DNA of 64,000 bases, taken from positions 102,875 to 166,874 of the forward strand of contig NZ_JADEWZ010000009.1 in NCBI RefSeq assembly GCF_015207425.1, in the 5' to 3' direction. The notes beneath the pieces were generated by a model, which was given only the letters and a program-made list of their open reading frames with translations, did not search any database and had not been told where the DNA came from. Below, one piece after another: positions 51,799 through 60,457 of this stretch. Position 1 is the first letter of the stretch, and each line of letters starts with the position of its first letter. This DNA is from Lusitaniella coriacea LEGE 07157 (GTDB lineage: Bacteria > Cyanobacteriota > Cyanobacteriia > Cyanobacteriales > Spirulinaceae). A program made the position numbers and the translations under genes.

Positions 51799-51804
51799 CC
51801 CACA

Positions 51805-52569
51805 TCAGCGTCCGATCGCTTTTACAACCCCAATACCGCCAAAATACAAAAACAGAACCGCACCCGCAAGCAAAGATTGGGTGATCGGATCCGTAGACGG
51901 CGTGAGAACCGCCCCTAAAATCGCCGCACCCAGAACCACAACCCGCCACCCCGACAGCATTTGTTCCGAGGAGACAATCCCTAAAAGCCCTAAAAGCAGT
52001 TGAATGATGGGAATTTGAAACGCGATTCCCGTACAAAACATTAACAACAGGATAAATTCAAAATAGCGATCGATCGACCACGCTTGTTCCACAACATCTG
52101 CCCCATAATTGATGAAGAAATTGAGCGCAGCCGGAACCAGAGCAATATAGGAAAATCCCAAACCGAGGAAAAACAGAACGCTCGAACCCAAAACCACTGG
52201 GGCTAAAAGTCTTCGTTCTTGGCGAGTGAGTCCGGGAAGAACAAACTGAATAATTTGATAGAGAATAAAAGGACTCGCAATCAGCAAGCCGCTATAACCC
52301 GCCACTTTAATTGAAACAAAGAAAAATTCCCCCGGTGCGAGTTGCAAAAACTTTACCCCCTGGGCGGGAATTTCCAATAGTTGTACGATGGGGCGAACGA
52401 AACAGAAGCATAAAATTACGCCCAAAACAACAGCAATGAGGGCGTAAAAAATTCGTCGCCGCAGTTCTTCAAAGTGATCGAAAATAGACATCTCAACATC
52501 ATCGGGGAGTTCGTTGAGAAGTTCTTCTGGATTGGGAGAGGAGTTTTGTTCGGTTTCGGTTGCGGTCAC
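51805..52569 (-). CDS. tatC: Twin-arginine translocase subunit TatC
   Basis: 254 residues with six membrane helices, [40 protein letters not shown], and [18 protein letters not shown]. It forms the Tat receptor in thylakoid and plasma membranes and exports folded proteins such as the Rieske protein. GTG start at 52567-52569. Adjacent to DUF3067 and petC, the usual order. Confidence 0.97.
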   Translation of the reverse strand: MTATETEQNSSPNPEELLNELPDDVEMSIFDHFEELRRRIFYALIAVVLGVILCFCFVRPIVQLLEIPAQGVKFLQLAPGEFFFVSIKVAGYSGLLIASPFILYQIIQFVLPGLTRQERRLLAPVVLGSSVLFFLGLGFSYIALVPAALNFFINYGADVVEQAWSIDRYFEFILLLMFCTGIAFQIPIIQLLLGLLGIVSSEQMLSGWRVVVLGAAILGAVLTPSTDPITQSLLAGAVLFLYFGGIGVVKAIGR

Positions 52570-52719
52570 GATCGCTCGGTTCGGTAGGTTTGTTGACCAT
52601 TGTATCGAGATGCGAGAACAACGTCTGCCGATTAACTTATGACCTCAGCAAACCCAAAAATATAACAAGCTCAGAGTCTTCTAAATTGCCTATCTAGCGG
52701 TTTTTCAATTTATGGATCG

Positions 52720-52790
52720 ATTCTTTCTCCGCGTCTCCACGTCCCCGCGCCAACCTCAACGCACAAAATCGAGGTTGACAGACCACTAGC
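52720..52790 (-). repeat. Dispersed repeat D, copy 2
   Basis: Inverted match to 5761-5823 with an extra short insertion. In the 296 bp upstream of tatC. Confidence 0.75.
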
Positions 52791-52865
52791 ACTCTTTATC
52801 AAAACCGACCTCTCCCTAATTCACAGTTTAAATGGGTAAACAGGTTACTGGGAAGCGCGATCGCG

Positions 52866-53597
52866 CTATAACTTTGACCATTCGTCAGGAAGCATATTGG
52901 CGATTAGCTCGAAATTCCCACTCCCATCGGGTTTCAAAACATAAGCCATCCCTTGAGGATCTGGATAAATGCCCGTGGCAGATTCAAAAATGTCATCGTG
53001 ACCCACAATCACAGTATTTTCGCCACTTTCAGGTTGTTCTATCAACAACGGTGTAACATTCTCCTTCATTTGTGCCACTTGCTCGTCGGTATAGTCTTCA
53101 AAGGGAAGAAAATTAAGATCGGAATTCTTTTCATATTGATCGAAAGCCAGATCTGCTGTTTGCCAAGCGCGACAATATTCACTGGAAATAACTTTGCCAA
53201 CAGGAATTTCTTTTCCTTGGAAAGCCTCACCAATTGTTTTAGCTTGTTGCCACCCAATTTCACTAAGAACGCGCTGAGTGGAGCAGTTATTAACATCCGC
53301 CTTGACTTGATCTGCATAATCTCGCTCAGTTTGAGCGTGTCGAAAATAAATGACGTGTCCGCCTTGTTGCAAAGCACTCAAGAGTTCTTCCCCCGCCAAC
53401 TTATCTTTAAAGTCTGCATTTGCTTGTTCTCCCTCGCTGTATTCTTCTCCTTCTCCCCCTTCTCCTCCTTCAGCCGATATCTCCTCTGCATTTGCGGGAC
53501 TTACCTCATCCGTTGCAACTTCGTTATTACAAGCTCCTAAACCAACAACTATTCCCACTGTTAGGAACAATTCAATAATCTTTGACTTTTTACTCAT
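52866..53597 (-). CDS. Histidine phosphatase family lipoprotein
   Basis: 243 residues with a lipobox VGLGACNN (Cys23), a low-complexity Glu/Gly segment (EGGEGGEGEE) and a phosphoglycerate-mutase-like fold with YFRHAQTERD (His87) and the second His in VIVGHDDIFE. A membrane-tethered phosphatase of unknown substrate. Confidence 0.9.
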   Translation of the reverse strand: MSKKSKIIELFLTVGIVVGLGACNNEVATDEVSPANAEEISAEGGEGGEGEEYSEGEQANADFKDKLAGEELLSALQQGGHVIYFRHAQTERDYADQVKADVNNCSTQRVLSEIGWQQAKTIGEAFQGKEIPVGKVISSEYCRAWQTADLAFDQYEKNSDLNFLPFEDYTDEQVAQMKENVTPLLIEQPESGENTVIVGHDDIFESATGIYPDPQGMAYVLKPDGSGNFELIANMLPDEWSKL

Positions 53598-53805
53598 GGG
53601 TTCTTAGACTAAACTCAACAACATTGAGTTCTAGTATACTTATTGTTGACACTAATTATCAATAATGAGTTGCCATGTATTTAAATTGTGACTTGGGGTG
53701 ACGCGGAGATATGTTTAATTTTGACTGATTGCTCATATATTCATAATTCATAATTCATCACTCCCATAAGCGCCCAGTACCAAATTTGAAAGTGTTTTAG
53801 CTTAT

Positions 53806-54423
53806 ATGGAAAAAACAGAGAAGCAAAAGAGTTCTGTCCGACAACGTGCAAATGAAATAAAAGAGTACAGGTGTAAAAATTTAATCGCTGTGATTGAAGA
53901 GCCACGCGATATCAAGAACATTGGCACCATAATCAGGAACGTAAATGCTTTAGGAGTAGAAAAGGCTTATATTGTAGACCCAAGGAAAGCCTTACCTGAC
54001 GATTGGCAAGAAATGCGAGAGAAGAAATCGCTCTCAAAAACCTCTGTATCCGCAATCAAATGGAGTTTCGTCAAAAGATTTGATAGCACCGAAGCGTGCA
54101 TTGAACATCTAGAACGAAACAATTTTGTGTCTATCGTCACATCCCCACACATAAAGGGAAGAAATAACGTCGTGCTAGATGAGGCTGACTACACCATCTA
54201 CACTAAGTTGGCTGTATGGTTCGGCAATGAGGCTAGAGGCGTAAGCGACCTGGCAGTAGAACACAGCGAAATGTGCGTGAGTATTCCAATGTTTGGCATG
54301 ATCGAGAGTCTTAATCTGGGTACCACATCAGGAATAGTCTTATACGAAGTTACCAAGCAGCGCCGTGAATATCAGCGTAAATATCGGTGGAGAAACAATC
54401 GAGGCTTGAAGATTGATGCCTAA
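53806..54423 (+). CDS. SpoU/TrmH-type RNA methyltransferase
   Basis: 205 residues: PRDIKNIGTIIRNVNALG, AVWFGNEARGVSD and the knot end SIPMFGMIESLNLGTTSGIV. Methylates 2'-O-ribose of tRNA or rRNA using S-adenosylmethionine. Codon use looks AT-richer than its neighbours, and no HIP1 octamer lies in it, which suggests transfer, though this is a weak sign. Confidence 0.92.
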   Translation: MEKTEKQKSSVRQRANEIKEYRCKNLIAVIEEPRDIKNIGTIIRNVNALGVEKAYIVDPRKALPDDWQEMREKKSLSKTSVSAIKWSFVKRFDSTEACIEHLERNNFVSIVTSPHIKGRNNVVLDEADYTIYTKLAVWFGNEARGVSDLAVEHSEMCVSIPMFGMIESLNLGTTSGIVLYEVTKQRREYQRKYRWRNNRGLKIDA

Positions 54424-54518
54424 CGATTACAAACACATTGACTCATTTACAACCACTTAGGTTCTGAATCTTAGGCATATTGACACCCTACTCACATATC
54501 CGCGATCGATTAAAACCC

Positions 54519-55151
54519 ATGCCTAAACCCCCAATTATTCAGCCCGACCAATCCTATACCTTTGCAGATTACTTTAAACTGAACTTTGCCCCCCAAGACA
54601 TTTTGGCCTATTTTAAAGTTTCGCTGCACCGTAAATCCCTCAAATTGAAGCAATACACTGGCCCTATCGATCGCCTCAATGACCTTCAAAACCGTATCGA
54701 AGAAAGCCTACCTTACCTTAGCCTAAATAGCGAGATGGCAAGACGGGAGTTTCTGATTGCCCCAGTCTTAACTGATATTTTGCACTACACCAAAGCCACC
54801 CTTAATGTTGAGTATCCCGTTATGGTCAGTAATCAACTTAAAGGTTCCTTAGACTACTTGCTCCAAAATGAACAAACTTTCCTTGTTATCGAAGCCAAAA
54901 ACGAAAATCTAGAACGAGGTTTTCTCCAACTCGCAATCGAATTGATTGCCCTCGATCGGTGGATTGAGTCCGATCAACTCCTCTTAAACGGCGCAGTTTC
55001 CACAGGAAATATTTGGCAATTTGGTCAGTTCGATCGCCAATCCCGCCAAGTTACTCAGGATTTAGACCTCTACCGCGTACCCGCCGACCTCGATAGCCTC
55101 CTAAGAATTCTGATTGAGGCAATTACTAAACCGCATCTAAACCGCATCTAA
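54519..55151 (+). CDS. PD-(D/E)XK-like protein, unknown role
   Basis: 210 residues from the ATG at 54519. SLDYLLQ and FLVIEAKNENLERGF resemble the D and ExK parts of a restriction-type nuclease fold. There is no methylase or toxin beside it. A TTG start at 54480 is unlikely. The family seems to be confined to cyanobacteria as far as I recall. Confidence 0.7.
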   Translation: MPKPPIIQPDQSYTFADYFKLNFAPQDILAYFKVSLHRKSLKLKQYTGPIDRLNDLQNRIEESLPYLSLNSEMARREFLIAPVLTDILHYTKATLNVEYPVMVSNQLKGSLDYLLQNEQTFLVIEAKNENLERGFLQLAIELIALDRWIESDQLLLNGAVSTGNIWQFGQFDRQSRQVTQDLDLYRVPADLDSLLRILIEAITKPHLNRI

Positions 55152-55319
55152 ACTTCATCCAAGTTGGGAACTGGAGTTTTTTCTATAGGAAAAACTATGG
55201 GTTTCAAAAGGGAAGTTGTTGATTTATCGCGAAAGCCACGTCTAACAGCACGTTGGTGCGGACGGGCGAGAGATGTTGGTGATGAAGCAAGAGAACCTAG
55301 CCGTTAGAAGGATTCGATC

Positions 55320-56102
55320 TCATTCCCTCGCTGGACTCACTTTCGCTAAAATGTCTTCCAATTGCGGAATCTCGACAGCCCCCAAAATGACTTCACCATT
55401 CATCACCAGAAACGGCGTACCATTTGCCCCTAGTGCTTGCGCCATTTCAATATCTTGGCGAATTGCCTCGCTTGCCGCATTGCTATTGCGATCGCGCTCA
55501 AACTGTTCCATATCCAATTTCAAGGATTTTGCCGTAGATTGATACAACGCTTCTCCTAACGTCTCCTGATGCTCGAAGAGGGCATCGTGAAACGCCCAAA
55601 ACTGCCCTTGCTGTCCGGCTGCCCAAGCGGAAAAGGCTGCGGGTAAAGCTTGGGAATGAATATTAGTTAGGGGTAAATGTTTATAGGTGAGGGTCACCCG
55701 ATCTTGATGTTTTGCCGCAAATTGCTTCAGGGTTTTGTAGGCTTGAGCGCAATAGGGACATTGAAAATCAGAAAACACAAGCAACACGATATTTTGTGCT
55801 GCTGCTCCTTTGGTGGGGGACGTTCCAATAGCGCCTCTAGGGTTCGCCTTCATTTGTTGCAGAAACGCCTGTTGCTGCTGTTGTTGTTCTTCTCGCTGTC
55901 GTTGTTGGTATGCCTGAACGGACTCAAGAATTGCTTCGGGATGCTCTTGAATAATTCGTAGGACTTTTGCTTCTAATTGCATGTCGTCAATCCGACTGGC
56001 AAAGGCTGGGGGAATGGAAAAAAAACTAATGAGGGTAATGCAAATCCCAACTATCACGAACCGAACAAATCGAGATTTAAACCAAAAGAGTAAATTATTC
56101 AT
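55320..56102 (-). CDS. DsbA-like thioredoxin-fold protein
   Basis: 260 residues: a membrane or signal segment at 13-36 (VIVGICITLISFFSI), a Gln-rich coil (EEQQQQQQAF) and a thioredoxin fold with CPYC at 115-118 and the cis-Pro in GANGTPFLV. Faces the periplasm; oxidises or isomerises disulphides. The Gln-rich helix is typical of the cyanobacterial proteins of this type. Confidence 0.92.
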   Translation of the reverse strand: MNNLLFWFKSRFVRFVIVGICITLISFFSIPPAFASRIDDMQLEAKVLRIIQEHPEAILESVQAYQQRQREEQQQQQQAFLQQMKANPRGAIGTSPTKGAAAQNIVLLVFSDFQCPYCAQAYKTLKQFAAKHQDRVTLTYKHLPLTNIHSQALPAAFSAWAAGQQGQFWAFHDALFEHQETLGEALYQSTAKSLKLDMEQFERDRNSNAASEAIRQDIEMAQALGANGTPFLVMNGEVILGAVEIPQLEDILAKVSPARE

Positions 56103-56161
56103 AAATTATGCTTGATGTGCATTGTCGCTTGAAAATTTTGGTTTTGGTAGGTTACGGCGAA

Positions 56162-56304
56162 TATAGCGTTTTCGTTTGGGATGTGGAACTGGACGTGACG
56201 GCAAAAGGCAGTAGGCAGTAGGCAGAAGTAGAAAGAGATACAGGTGTTATTTGGGGATATAAGAAATCTGTGTTGGGTTTCACGCTTCATTTGAAAACGC
56301 TATA
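56162..56304. mobile_element. MITE-like element C
   Basis: 143 bp bounded by perfect inverted repeats TATAGCGTTTTC and GAAAACGCTATA, no coding frame. Contains a short AGGCAGT direct repeat. A solo left end is at 30796-30824. Most of the 309-bp gap between the DsbA-like gene and the next gene is this element; the remainder shows nothing. Confidence 0.65.
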
Positions 56305-56411
56305 CAACAATCAATAAGGGAGATATCTATTCAATTGTCGCCTAACCTCCCCTATGCGAGCGTTTTATCTTTCTCTTTTCCCTCTTCCCTTTCCCCGCCA
56401 AAGCTTATTGT

Positions 56412-57002
56412 TTAACGATCGCGCAATTCCGTTTCCAACTTCTCCAAATCTTCCTTAAGAAAAACTGTCATCTGACCATTGAGAGGCATTCCATCCCGGC
56501 GGTGAGTCACCTCAAACCAGTAAGCAAAGCGCTTTCCCGTGCGTAACTCGCCGTGCTGTGCGACCCAAGCTGGTCGGTTTTGCCGCCGTGCCAATTCCAA
56601 GGTTTCCGGACTGGGATAGCGATAAACCACTCGCGCTTGTTGGTAATCTTGGTAAATATCCACCCCATAGATGGCGCGTAGGGATTCTTCGAGTCTTTGG
56701 AGAGGAACTCCGTCAATTTGGTCGTAGATGGCAAATTGTTCGCTGCGGATGAGTCCGGGATTGGTAGGCAAACTAATTCGACCGGGGGGAATTACAGACG
56801 CTTCAAACTCAAAGCGACGGGCTGCTGTATCCCTTCGTCGCACGCGCAATCCCTCTCCCGCACCCGGTTGTAAGGTTGCATTGGCATTAATCCACGCAGA
56901 GACTGTTTCTGTGCGTTCTCCGGGTAGGGCTTCAACGGAACGAACGCCCCCAACCACCGACGCACTCAAGACTATCGCTAACCATAGTTTTAATTGATTC
57001 AT
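56412..57002 (-). CDS. Exported protein, unknown function
   Basis: 196 residues from the ATG at 57000-57002 with AGGAGG upstream. Signal peptide (LWLAIVLSASVVGGVRS, cleavage near SVEA). Mature part contains WINANATLQPGAGEGLRVRR and TVFLKEDLEKLE at the end; no domain recognised. A longer start is rejected because of the ribosome site. Confidence 0.78.
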   Translation of the reverse strand: MNQLKLWLAIVLSASVVGGVRSVEALPGERTETVSAWINANATLQPGAGEGLRVRRRDTAARRFEFEASVIPPGRISLPTNPGLIRSEQFAIYDQIDGVPLQRLEESLRAIYGVDIYQDYQQARVVYRYPSPETLELARRQNRPAWVAQHGELRTGKRFAYWFEVTHRRDGMPLNGQMTVFLKEDLEKLETELRDR

Positions 57003-57169
57003 TGTTATGACCTCCTGCACCAATCCATCGCACCTTTCCACTACGAGTTAAGGCGTTGGAAGTATAACGCATAATTTTGGATTCGACGAGTTTTCGATCG
57101 CGCGCCTCAAACGTAATTTCCGCGATCGCGTCTAAAATAAACAGGATAAACTTGGCAAGATCGAAATTC

Positions 57170-58054
57170 ATGGTTGCCCAATCCCCACAACAACCCAAAC
57201 CCATTGCACTCACGATTCTCCAACTTCTCCGTTGGGATAAACCCGCAGGACGCTTAATCCTCCTGATTCCCGCCCTCTGGTCTGTGGTCTTAGCCGCAGG
57301 AGGCAAACCTCCGATTCCCTTGGTTGGCGTGATTATTCTCGGTACCTTAGCCACCAGCGCTGCCGGATGCGTCATCAATGACTTGTGGGATCGCGATATT
57401 GACCCTGAAGTGGAAAGAACGAAAAATCGCCCCCTTGCCTCCCGTACCCTTTCTGTCGCCACAGGGATTATCGTCGCCCTCCTTGCCCTCATCTGTGCGG
57501 CAGTTGTGTCCCTTTACCTCAATCCCCTCAGCTTTGGGCTGTGCGTCGCTGCCGTTCCCGTTATCGTTGGCTATCCCCTCGCCAAGCGTGTCTTTCCCGT
57601 CCCTCAACTCGTTCTCTCCATCGCCTGGGGATTTGCCGTTCTCATCAGTTGGACGGCGGTTACTGCAACCCTCACTCCGGAAACTTGGTTGCTTTGGGGC
57701 GCTGTCGTGCTGTGGACGTTAGGATTTGATACTGTTTATGCAATGTCCGACCGCGAAGATGACCGACGCATCGGTATTAATTCCAGCGCCTTGTTTTTTG
57801 GCAATTTTGCCCCCACTGCGGTGGGACTCTTTTTTACGCTGACTGCGGGACTCTTCGCAACTCTCGCGGTTCGGATGCACCTCAGCGCCTACTTTTGGAT
57901 TTCCTGGGTAATTGCTGTGGGAGGGTGGTTGTGGCAGTCTATTCAATTGCGACGAGAGGACATCCCTCAAACCCTCTACGGTCAAATCTTTCGCCAGAAT
58001 GTTTGGATTGGGTTTATTCTCCTGGTCGGAACAATTCTCGGAACGTTAATTTAG
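57170..58054 (+). CDS. ubiA: 4-hydroxybenzoate polyprenyltransferase (UbiA-type)
   Basis: 294 residues from the ATG at 57170, an integral membrane enzyme with about eight helices. First Asp-rich motif NDLWDRDID (about 70), second DREDDRRIG. Transfers a prenyl chain to 4-hydroxybenzoate, the start of plastoquinone synthesis in cyanobacteria. The longer frame from 57077 adds no membrane part and is rejected. Confidence 0.94.
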   Translation: MVAQSPQQPKPIALTILQLLRWDKPAGRLILLIPALWSVVLAAGGKPPIPLVGVIILGTLATSAAGCVINDLWDRDIDPEVERTKNRPLASRTLSVATGIIVALLALICAAVVSLYLNPLSFGLCVAAVPVIVGYPLAKRVFPVPQLVLSIAWGFAVLISWTAVTATLTPETWLLWGAVVLWTLGFDTVYAMSDREDDRRIGINSSALFFGNFAPTAVGLFFTLTAGLFATLAVRMHLSAYFWISWVIAVGGWLWQSIQLRREDIPQTLYGQIFRQNVWIGFILLVGTILGTLI

Positions 58055-58084
58055 AATGGATGCTGTCTTTCACCAACAAAACTA

Positions 58085-58402
58085 ATGACCTTAAAACTCT
58101 ACAAACTCTCTGCTTTGAGTCTGGGCGCGATCGCGTTAAGCATTTCTCCCGTTACACTTGCTCAAGAAACTGCCAGTCCCACTAATCCTTACCCCCCTCA
58201 AGCCATTCAAGCTTGGATGAGCGTCTGCGTCCGCGATGACAGTCCGGAAGCTCAAGTTTTTTGCCAATGCACAATTGATAAAATCCAAAATCGCTACACC
58301 ATCGAACAATTTATTCAACTCGGTCAAAACATTCAATCCGGGCAAAAACCCCCCGAAGAATTCAATCAAATCGTTCAATCCTGCGTGCCACAAGAGCAAT
58401 AA
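58085..58402 (+). CDS. Small exported protein
   Basis: 105 residues with a signal peptide (KLSALSLGAIALSISPVTLA) and a mature part with four cysteines: SVCVRD, QVFCQCTIDKIQ and QSCVPQEQ, likely disulphide-bonded. It lies 30 nt after the prenyltransferase gene. Function unknown. Confidence 0.78.
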   Translation: MTLKLYKLSALSLGAIALSISPVTLAQETASPTNPYPPQAIQAWMSVCVRDDSPEAQVFCQCTIDKIQNRYTIEQFIQLGQNIQSGQKPPEEFNQIVQSCVPQEQ

Positions 58403-58414
58403 AAATTCCCTTAA

Positions 58415-58584
58415 TTACGCCTAATGTGAATTAGAGTTGCCGAACCCCCATTTGATTGTATCTATCTCCCCTCTCCCAAATTTGGGAGAGGGGTTGGGGG
58501 AGAGGGCGGAACTGAGGTTTCCTCAGATATTGCACAGCCGACCTTAAGGGGTTGGGGGAGATGGCTTTCAAGGCTTCTGGGTAA
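58415..58584 (+). repeat. Dispersed repeat F, copy 2, with a 13-bp perfect hairpin
   Basis: Same parts as 16061-16180. The hairpin CCCCTCTCCCAAA/TTTGGGAGAGGGG at 58468-58493 has no loop base left over. It ends TTCTGGGTAA like copy 1. An insertion of about 50 bp separates the hairpin from the end relative to copy 1. Confidence 0.8.
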
Positions 58585-58600
58585 TGGTTAATACGCATCT

Positions 58601-58698
58601 TTATAGCGGTATGCAGTTTGGTGAAGCACACTAGCATAGCTGTAACACCCTTAACGAAAGGATTTATCTGTATCTCACTCAAGTGAACACCGCTATAA
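58601..58698. mobile_element. MITE-like element B
   Basis: 98 bp with perfect 10-bp inverted repeats TTATAGCGGT and ACCGCTATAA, without coding frame. It ends 33 bp before the GTG start of the next gene and may affect its transcription. Confidence 0.65.
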
Positions 58699-58731
58699 GC
58701 AGGGGAGTGTCAACGAGATTCTCAAACAACC

Positions 58732-59247
58732 GTGAGAAAAATTATTATCGGCGTAATGGGTCCAGGGGACAGCGCGACAACCGCAGACTTAGAAAACGCT
58801 TACGCACTCGGTCAACGCATTGCAACAAAAGGCTGGGTATTGCTCACTGGGGGAAGAAGTGCTGGAGTGATGGAAGCCGTCAGTCAAGGCGCAAAAGCCG
58901 CAGGTGGTTTAACAATTGGAATTTTACCCAGTGCAGATACAGAAGGAATCTCTGAAGCCGTCGATATTGCCATTCTGAGCGATCTGGGGAATGCTCGTAA
59001 CAACATCAACGTTCTCTCCAGCCACGTCGTTATTGCCTGTGGAATGGGATTGGGAACCGCCTCAGAAGTTGCCCTCGCCCTGAAAAATAGTAAATCTGTC
59101 ATCCTCCTAAGCGACGATAAAGAAAGCCAAAATTTCTTCAGAAATCTTGCTCCAAATCAAGTCTATTTCGCAACAAATCCAGAAATAGCGATTCAAGAAG
59201 TGGCTCAAATTTTGGATGCTGAAATTTCGGAACTGAACCAAAGATAG
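58732..59247 (+). CDS. TIGR00725/SLOG family protein
   Basis: 171 residues: KIIIGVMGPGDSATTADLEN, WVLLTGGRSAGVMEAVSQGA and LGTASEVALALKNSK, the Rossmann-like SLOG fold that binds nucleotides in LOG and DprA-type proteins. GTG start. Function unknown. It is the gene before sodB, 60 nt apart on the same strand. Confidence 0.88.
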   Translation: MRKIIIGVMGPGDSATTADLENAYALGQRIATKGWVLLTGGRSAGVMEAVSQGAKAAGGLTIGILPSADTEGISEAVDIAILSDLGNARNNINVLSSHVVIACGMGLGTASEVALALKNSKSVILLSDDKESQNFFRNLAPNQVYFATNPEIAIQEVAQILDAEISELNQR

Positions 59248-59307
59248 ATAAAAGTTTTTGCGATTGACTTTAGTCTAAAAGGGCAACGAATAGAGGAGAA
59301 CACCTTA

Positions 59308-59907
59308 ATGAGTTACGAATTACCGTCCTTACCTTATGCTTACGATGCCCTCGATCCCCACATTTCAAAACAGACGTTAGAATTCCATCACGATAAGCAT
59401 CATGCCTCATACGTAAAAAAGTATAACGATGCTGTTGAAGGGACGGATATGGCAAGTAAATCAATTGAAGAGGTTATCAAAGCCACTGCTGACAATCCTG
59501 ACAAAAGCGGAATCTTTAATAATGCCGCACAAGCTTGGAACCACACATTTTATTGGAACAGTATGAAGCCAAAAGGTGGTGGAACGCCAACAGGTGCATT
59601 AGCCGATAAAATCAACTCAGACTTCGGTAGCTTTGACAAATTTGTAGAGGCTTTCAAAAAAGCGGGTTCGAGCCAGTTTGGTAGCGGTTGGGCTTGGTTG
59701 GTTCTTGATGGCGGAACACTAAAAGTAACCAAAACTTTAAACGCTGGGAACCCCATAACAAGTGGTCAAACTCCCTTACTAACAATGGATGTTTGGGAAC
59801 ACGCTTACTATTTAGACTATCAAAATAAGCGTCCGGACTATATTGATAGTTACATCAATAATCTCGTGAATTGGGATTTTGCAGCTCAGAATTTATCTGC
59901 GGCTTAA
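59308..59907 (+). CDS. sodB: Superoxide dismutase [Fe]
   Basis: 199 residues: LEFHHDKHHASYV (His27), AQAWNHTFYWNSM and LTMDVWEHAYYLDYQNKR with the last Asp and His. These fit the iron form. GAGGAGA lies before the ATG. It removes superoxide in the cytoplasm. Convergent with the maturation-type peptidase. Confidence 0.96.
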   Translation: MSYELPSLPYAYDALDPHISKQTLEFHHDKHHASYVKKYNDAVEGTDMASKSIEEVIKATADNPDKSGIFNNAAQAWNHTFYWNSMKPKGGGTPTGALADKINSDFGSFDKFVEAFKKAGSSQFGSGWAWLVLDGGTLKVTKTLNAGNPITSGQTPLLTMDVWEHAYYLDYQNKRPDYIDSYINNLVNWDFAAQNLSAA

Positions 59908-59937
59908 GGCTTTAAAAAGTTGTGAAACTGCATCTAT

Positions 59938-60291
59938 TCAGAAAAATCGACTGGTGACTCGACCAAAAATTTGTTCTGGTGCGATTGAACCAAAAGTTCG
60001 ACTGTCCGTACTTTCTTCTGGGTTATCTCCTTTGAGAAAATAATTTCCATTCTCCAGAACAACAGCCACCCGTTTGATTAAACGAACATTGGATTGTAGT
60101 GGGTGTTGAGCAACAACAATATCCCCAGGAGAGGGACTTTTTTGGCGATAGGCGTTGAGATTCACGAGGATTTCATCGCCGGGATTGAGGAGGGGGAGCA
60201 TCGAATTACCGATAACGCGGAATCGTCGCCGCCTCCTCAACAGCCAAAGTAATAGTTCGCGGATATTGCTCTGGTTGAGTTCCTCAGCCAT
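59938..60291 (-). CDS. S26 peptidase of the NiSOD-maturation type
   Basis: 117 residues from the ATG at 60289-60291. GNSMLPLLNPGDEI holds the catalytic Ser and RLIKRVAVV the Lys. It lacks an obvious membrane anchor. Proteins like this are called nickel-type superoxide dismutase maturation proteases. No sodN is in the window; instead Fe-SOD is adjacent. The longer frame to 60360 runs into a MITE-like element. Confidence 0.85.
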   Translation of the reverse strand: MAEELNQSNIRELLLWLLRRRRRFRVIGNSMLPLLNPGDEILVNLNAYRQKSPSPGDIVVAQHPLQSNVRLIKRVAVVLENGNYFLKGDNPEESTDSRTFGSIAPEQIFGRVTSRFF

Positions 60292-60345
60292 TAAAATCTG
60301 TCCTAATCTCAAGTCTTCGTTTCTATTCGACGCGATAATGAGTGT

Positions 60346-60455
60346 TATAGCAGTCGCCATAACAGTTAGGACAATCCAAAGTCACAGTTTCCCAACTTCC
60401 CCTGCTCCTCCTGCTCACCTTCGCCAATGTCCTAATACTTCTGGCTATTGCTGTA
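60346..60455. mobile_element. MITE-like element A, copy 3
   Basis: 110 bp with the same end sequences as 16373-16499 (left 60346-60373, right 60428-60455) and a shorter pyrimidine core. It ends 2 bp before the stop of the cellulose-synthase-like gene. Confidence 0.7.
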
Positions 60456-60457
60456 CT

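Noticed and set aside
55290..55330. Sequence AGGATTCGATCTCATTCCC, which recalls a tRNA T-arm
   Set aside because: No acceptor stem, anticodon arm or D arm can be formed around it.
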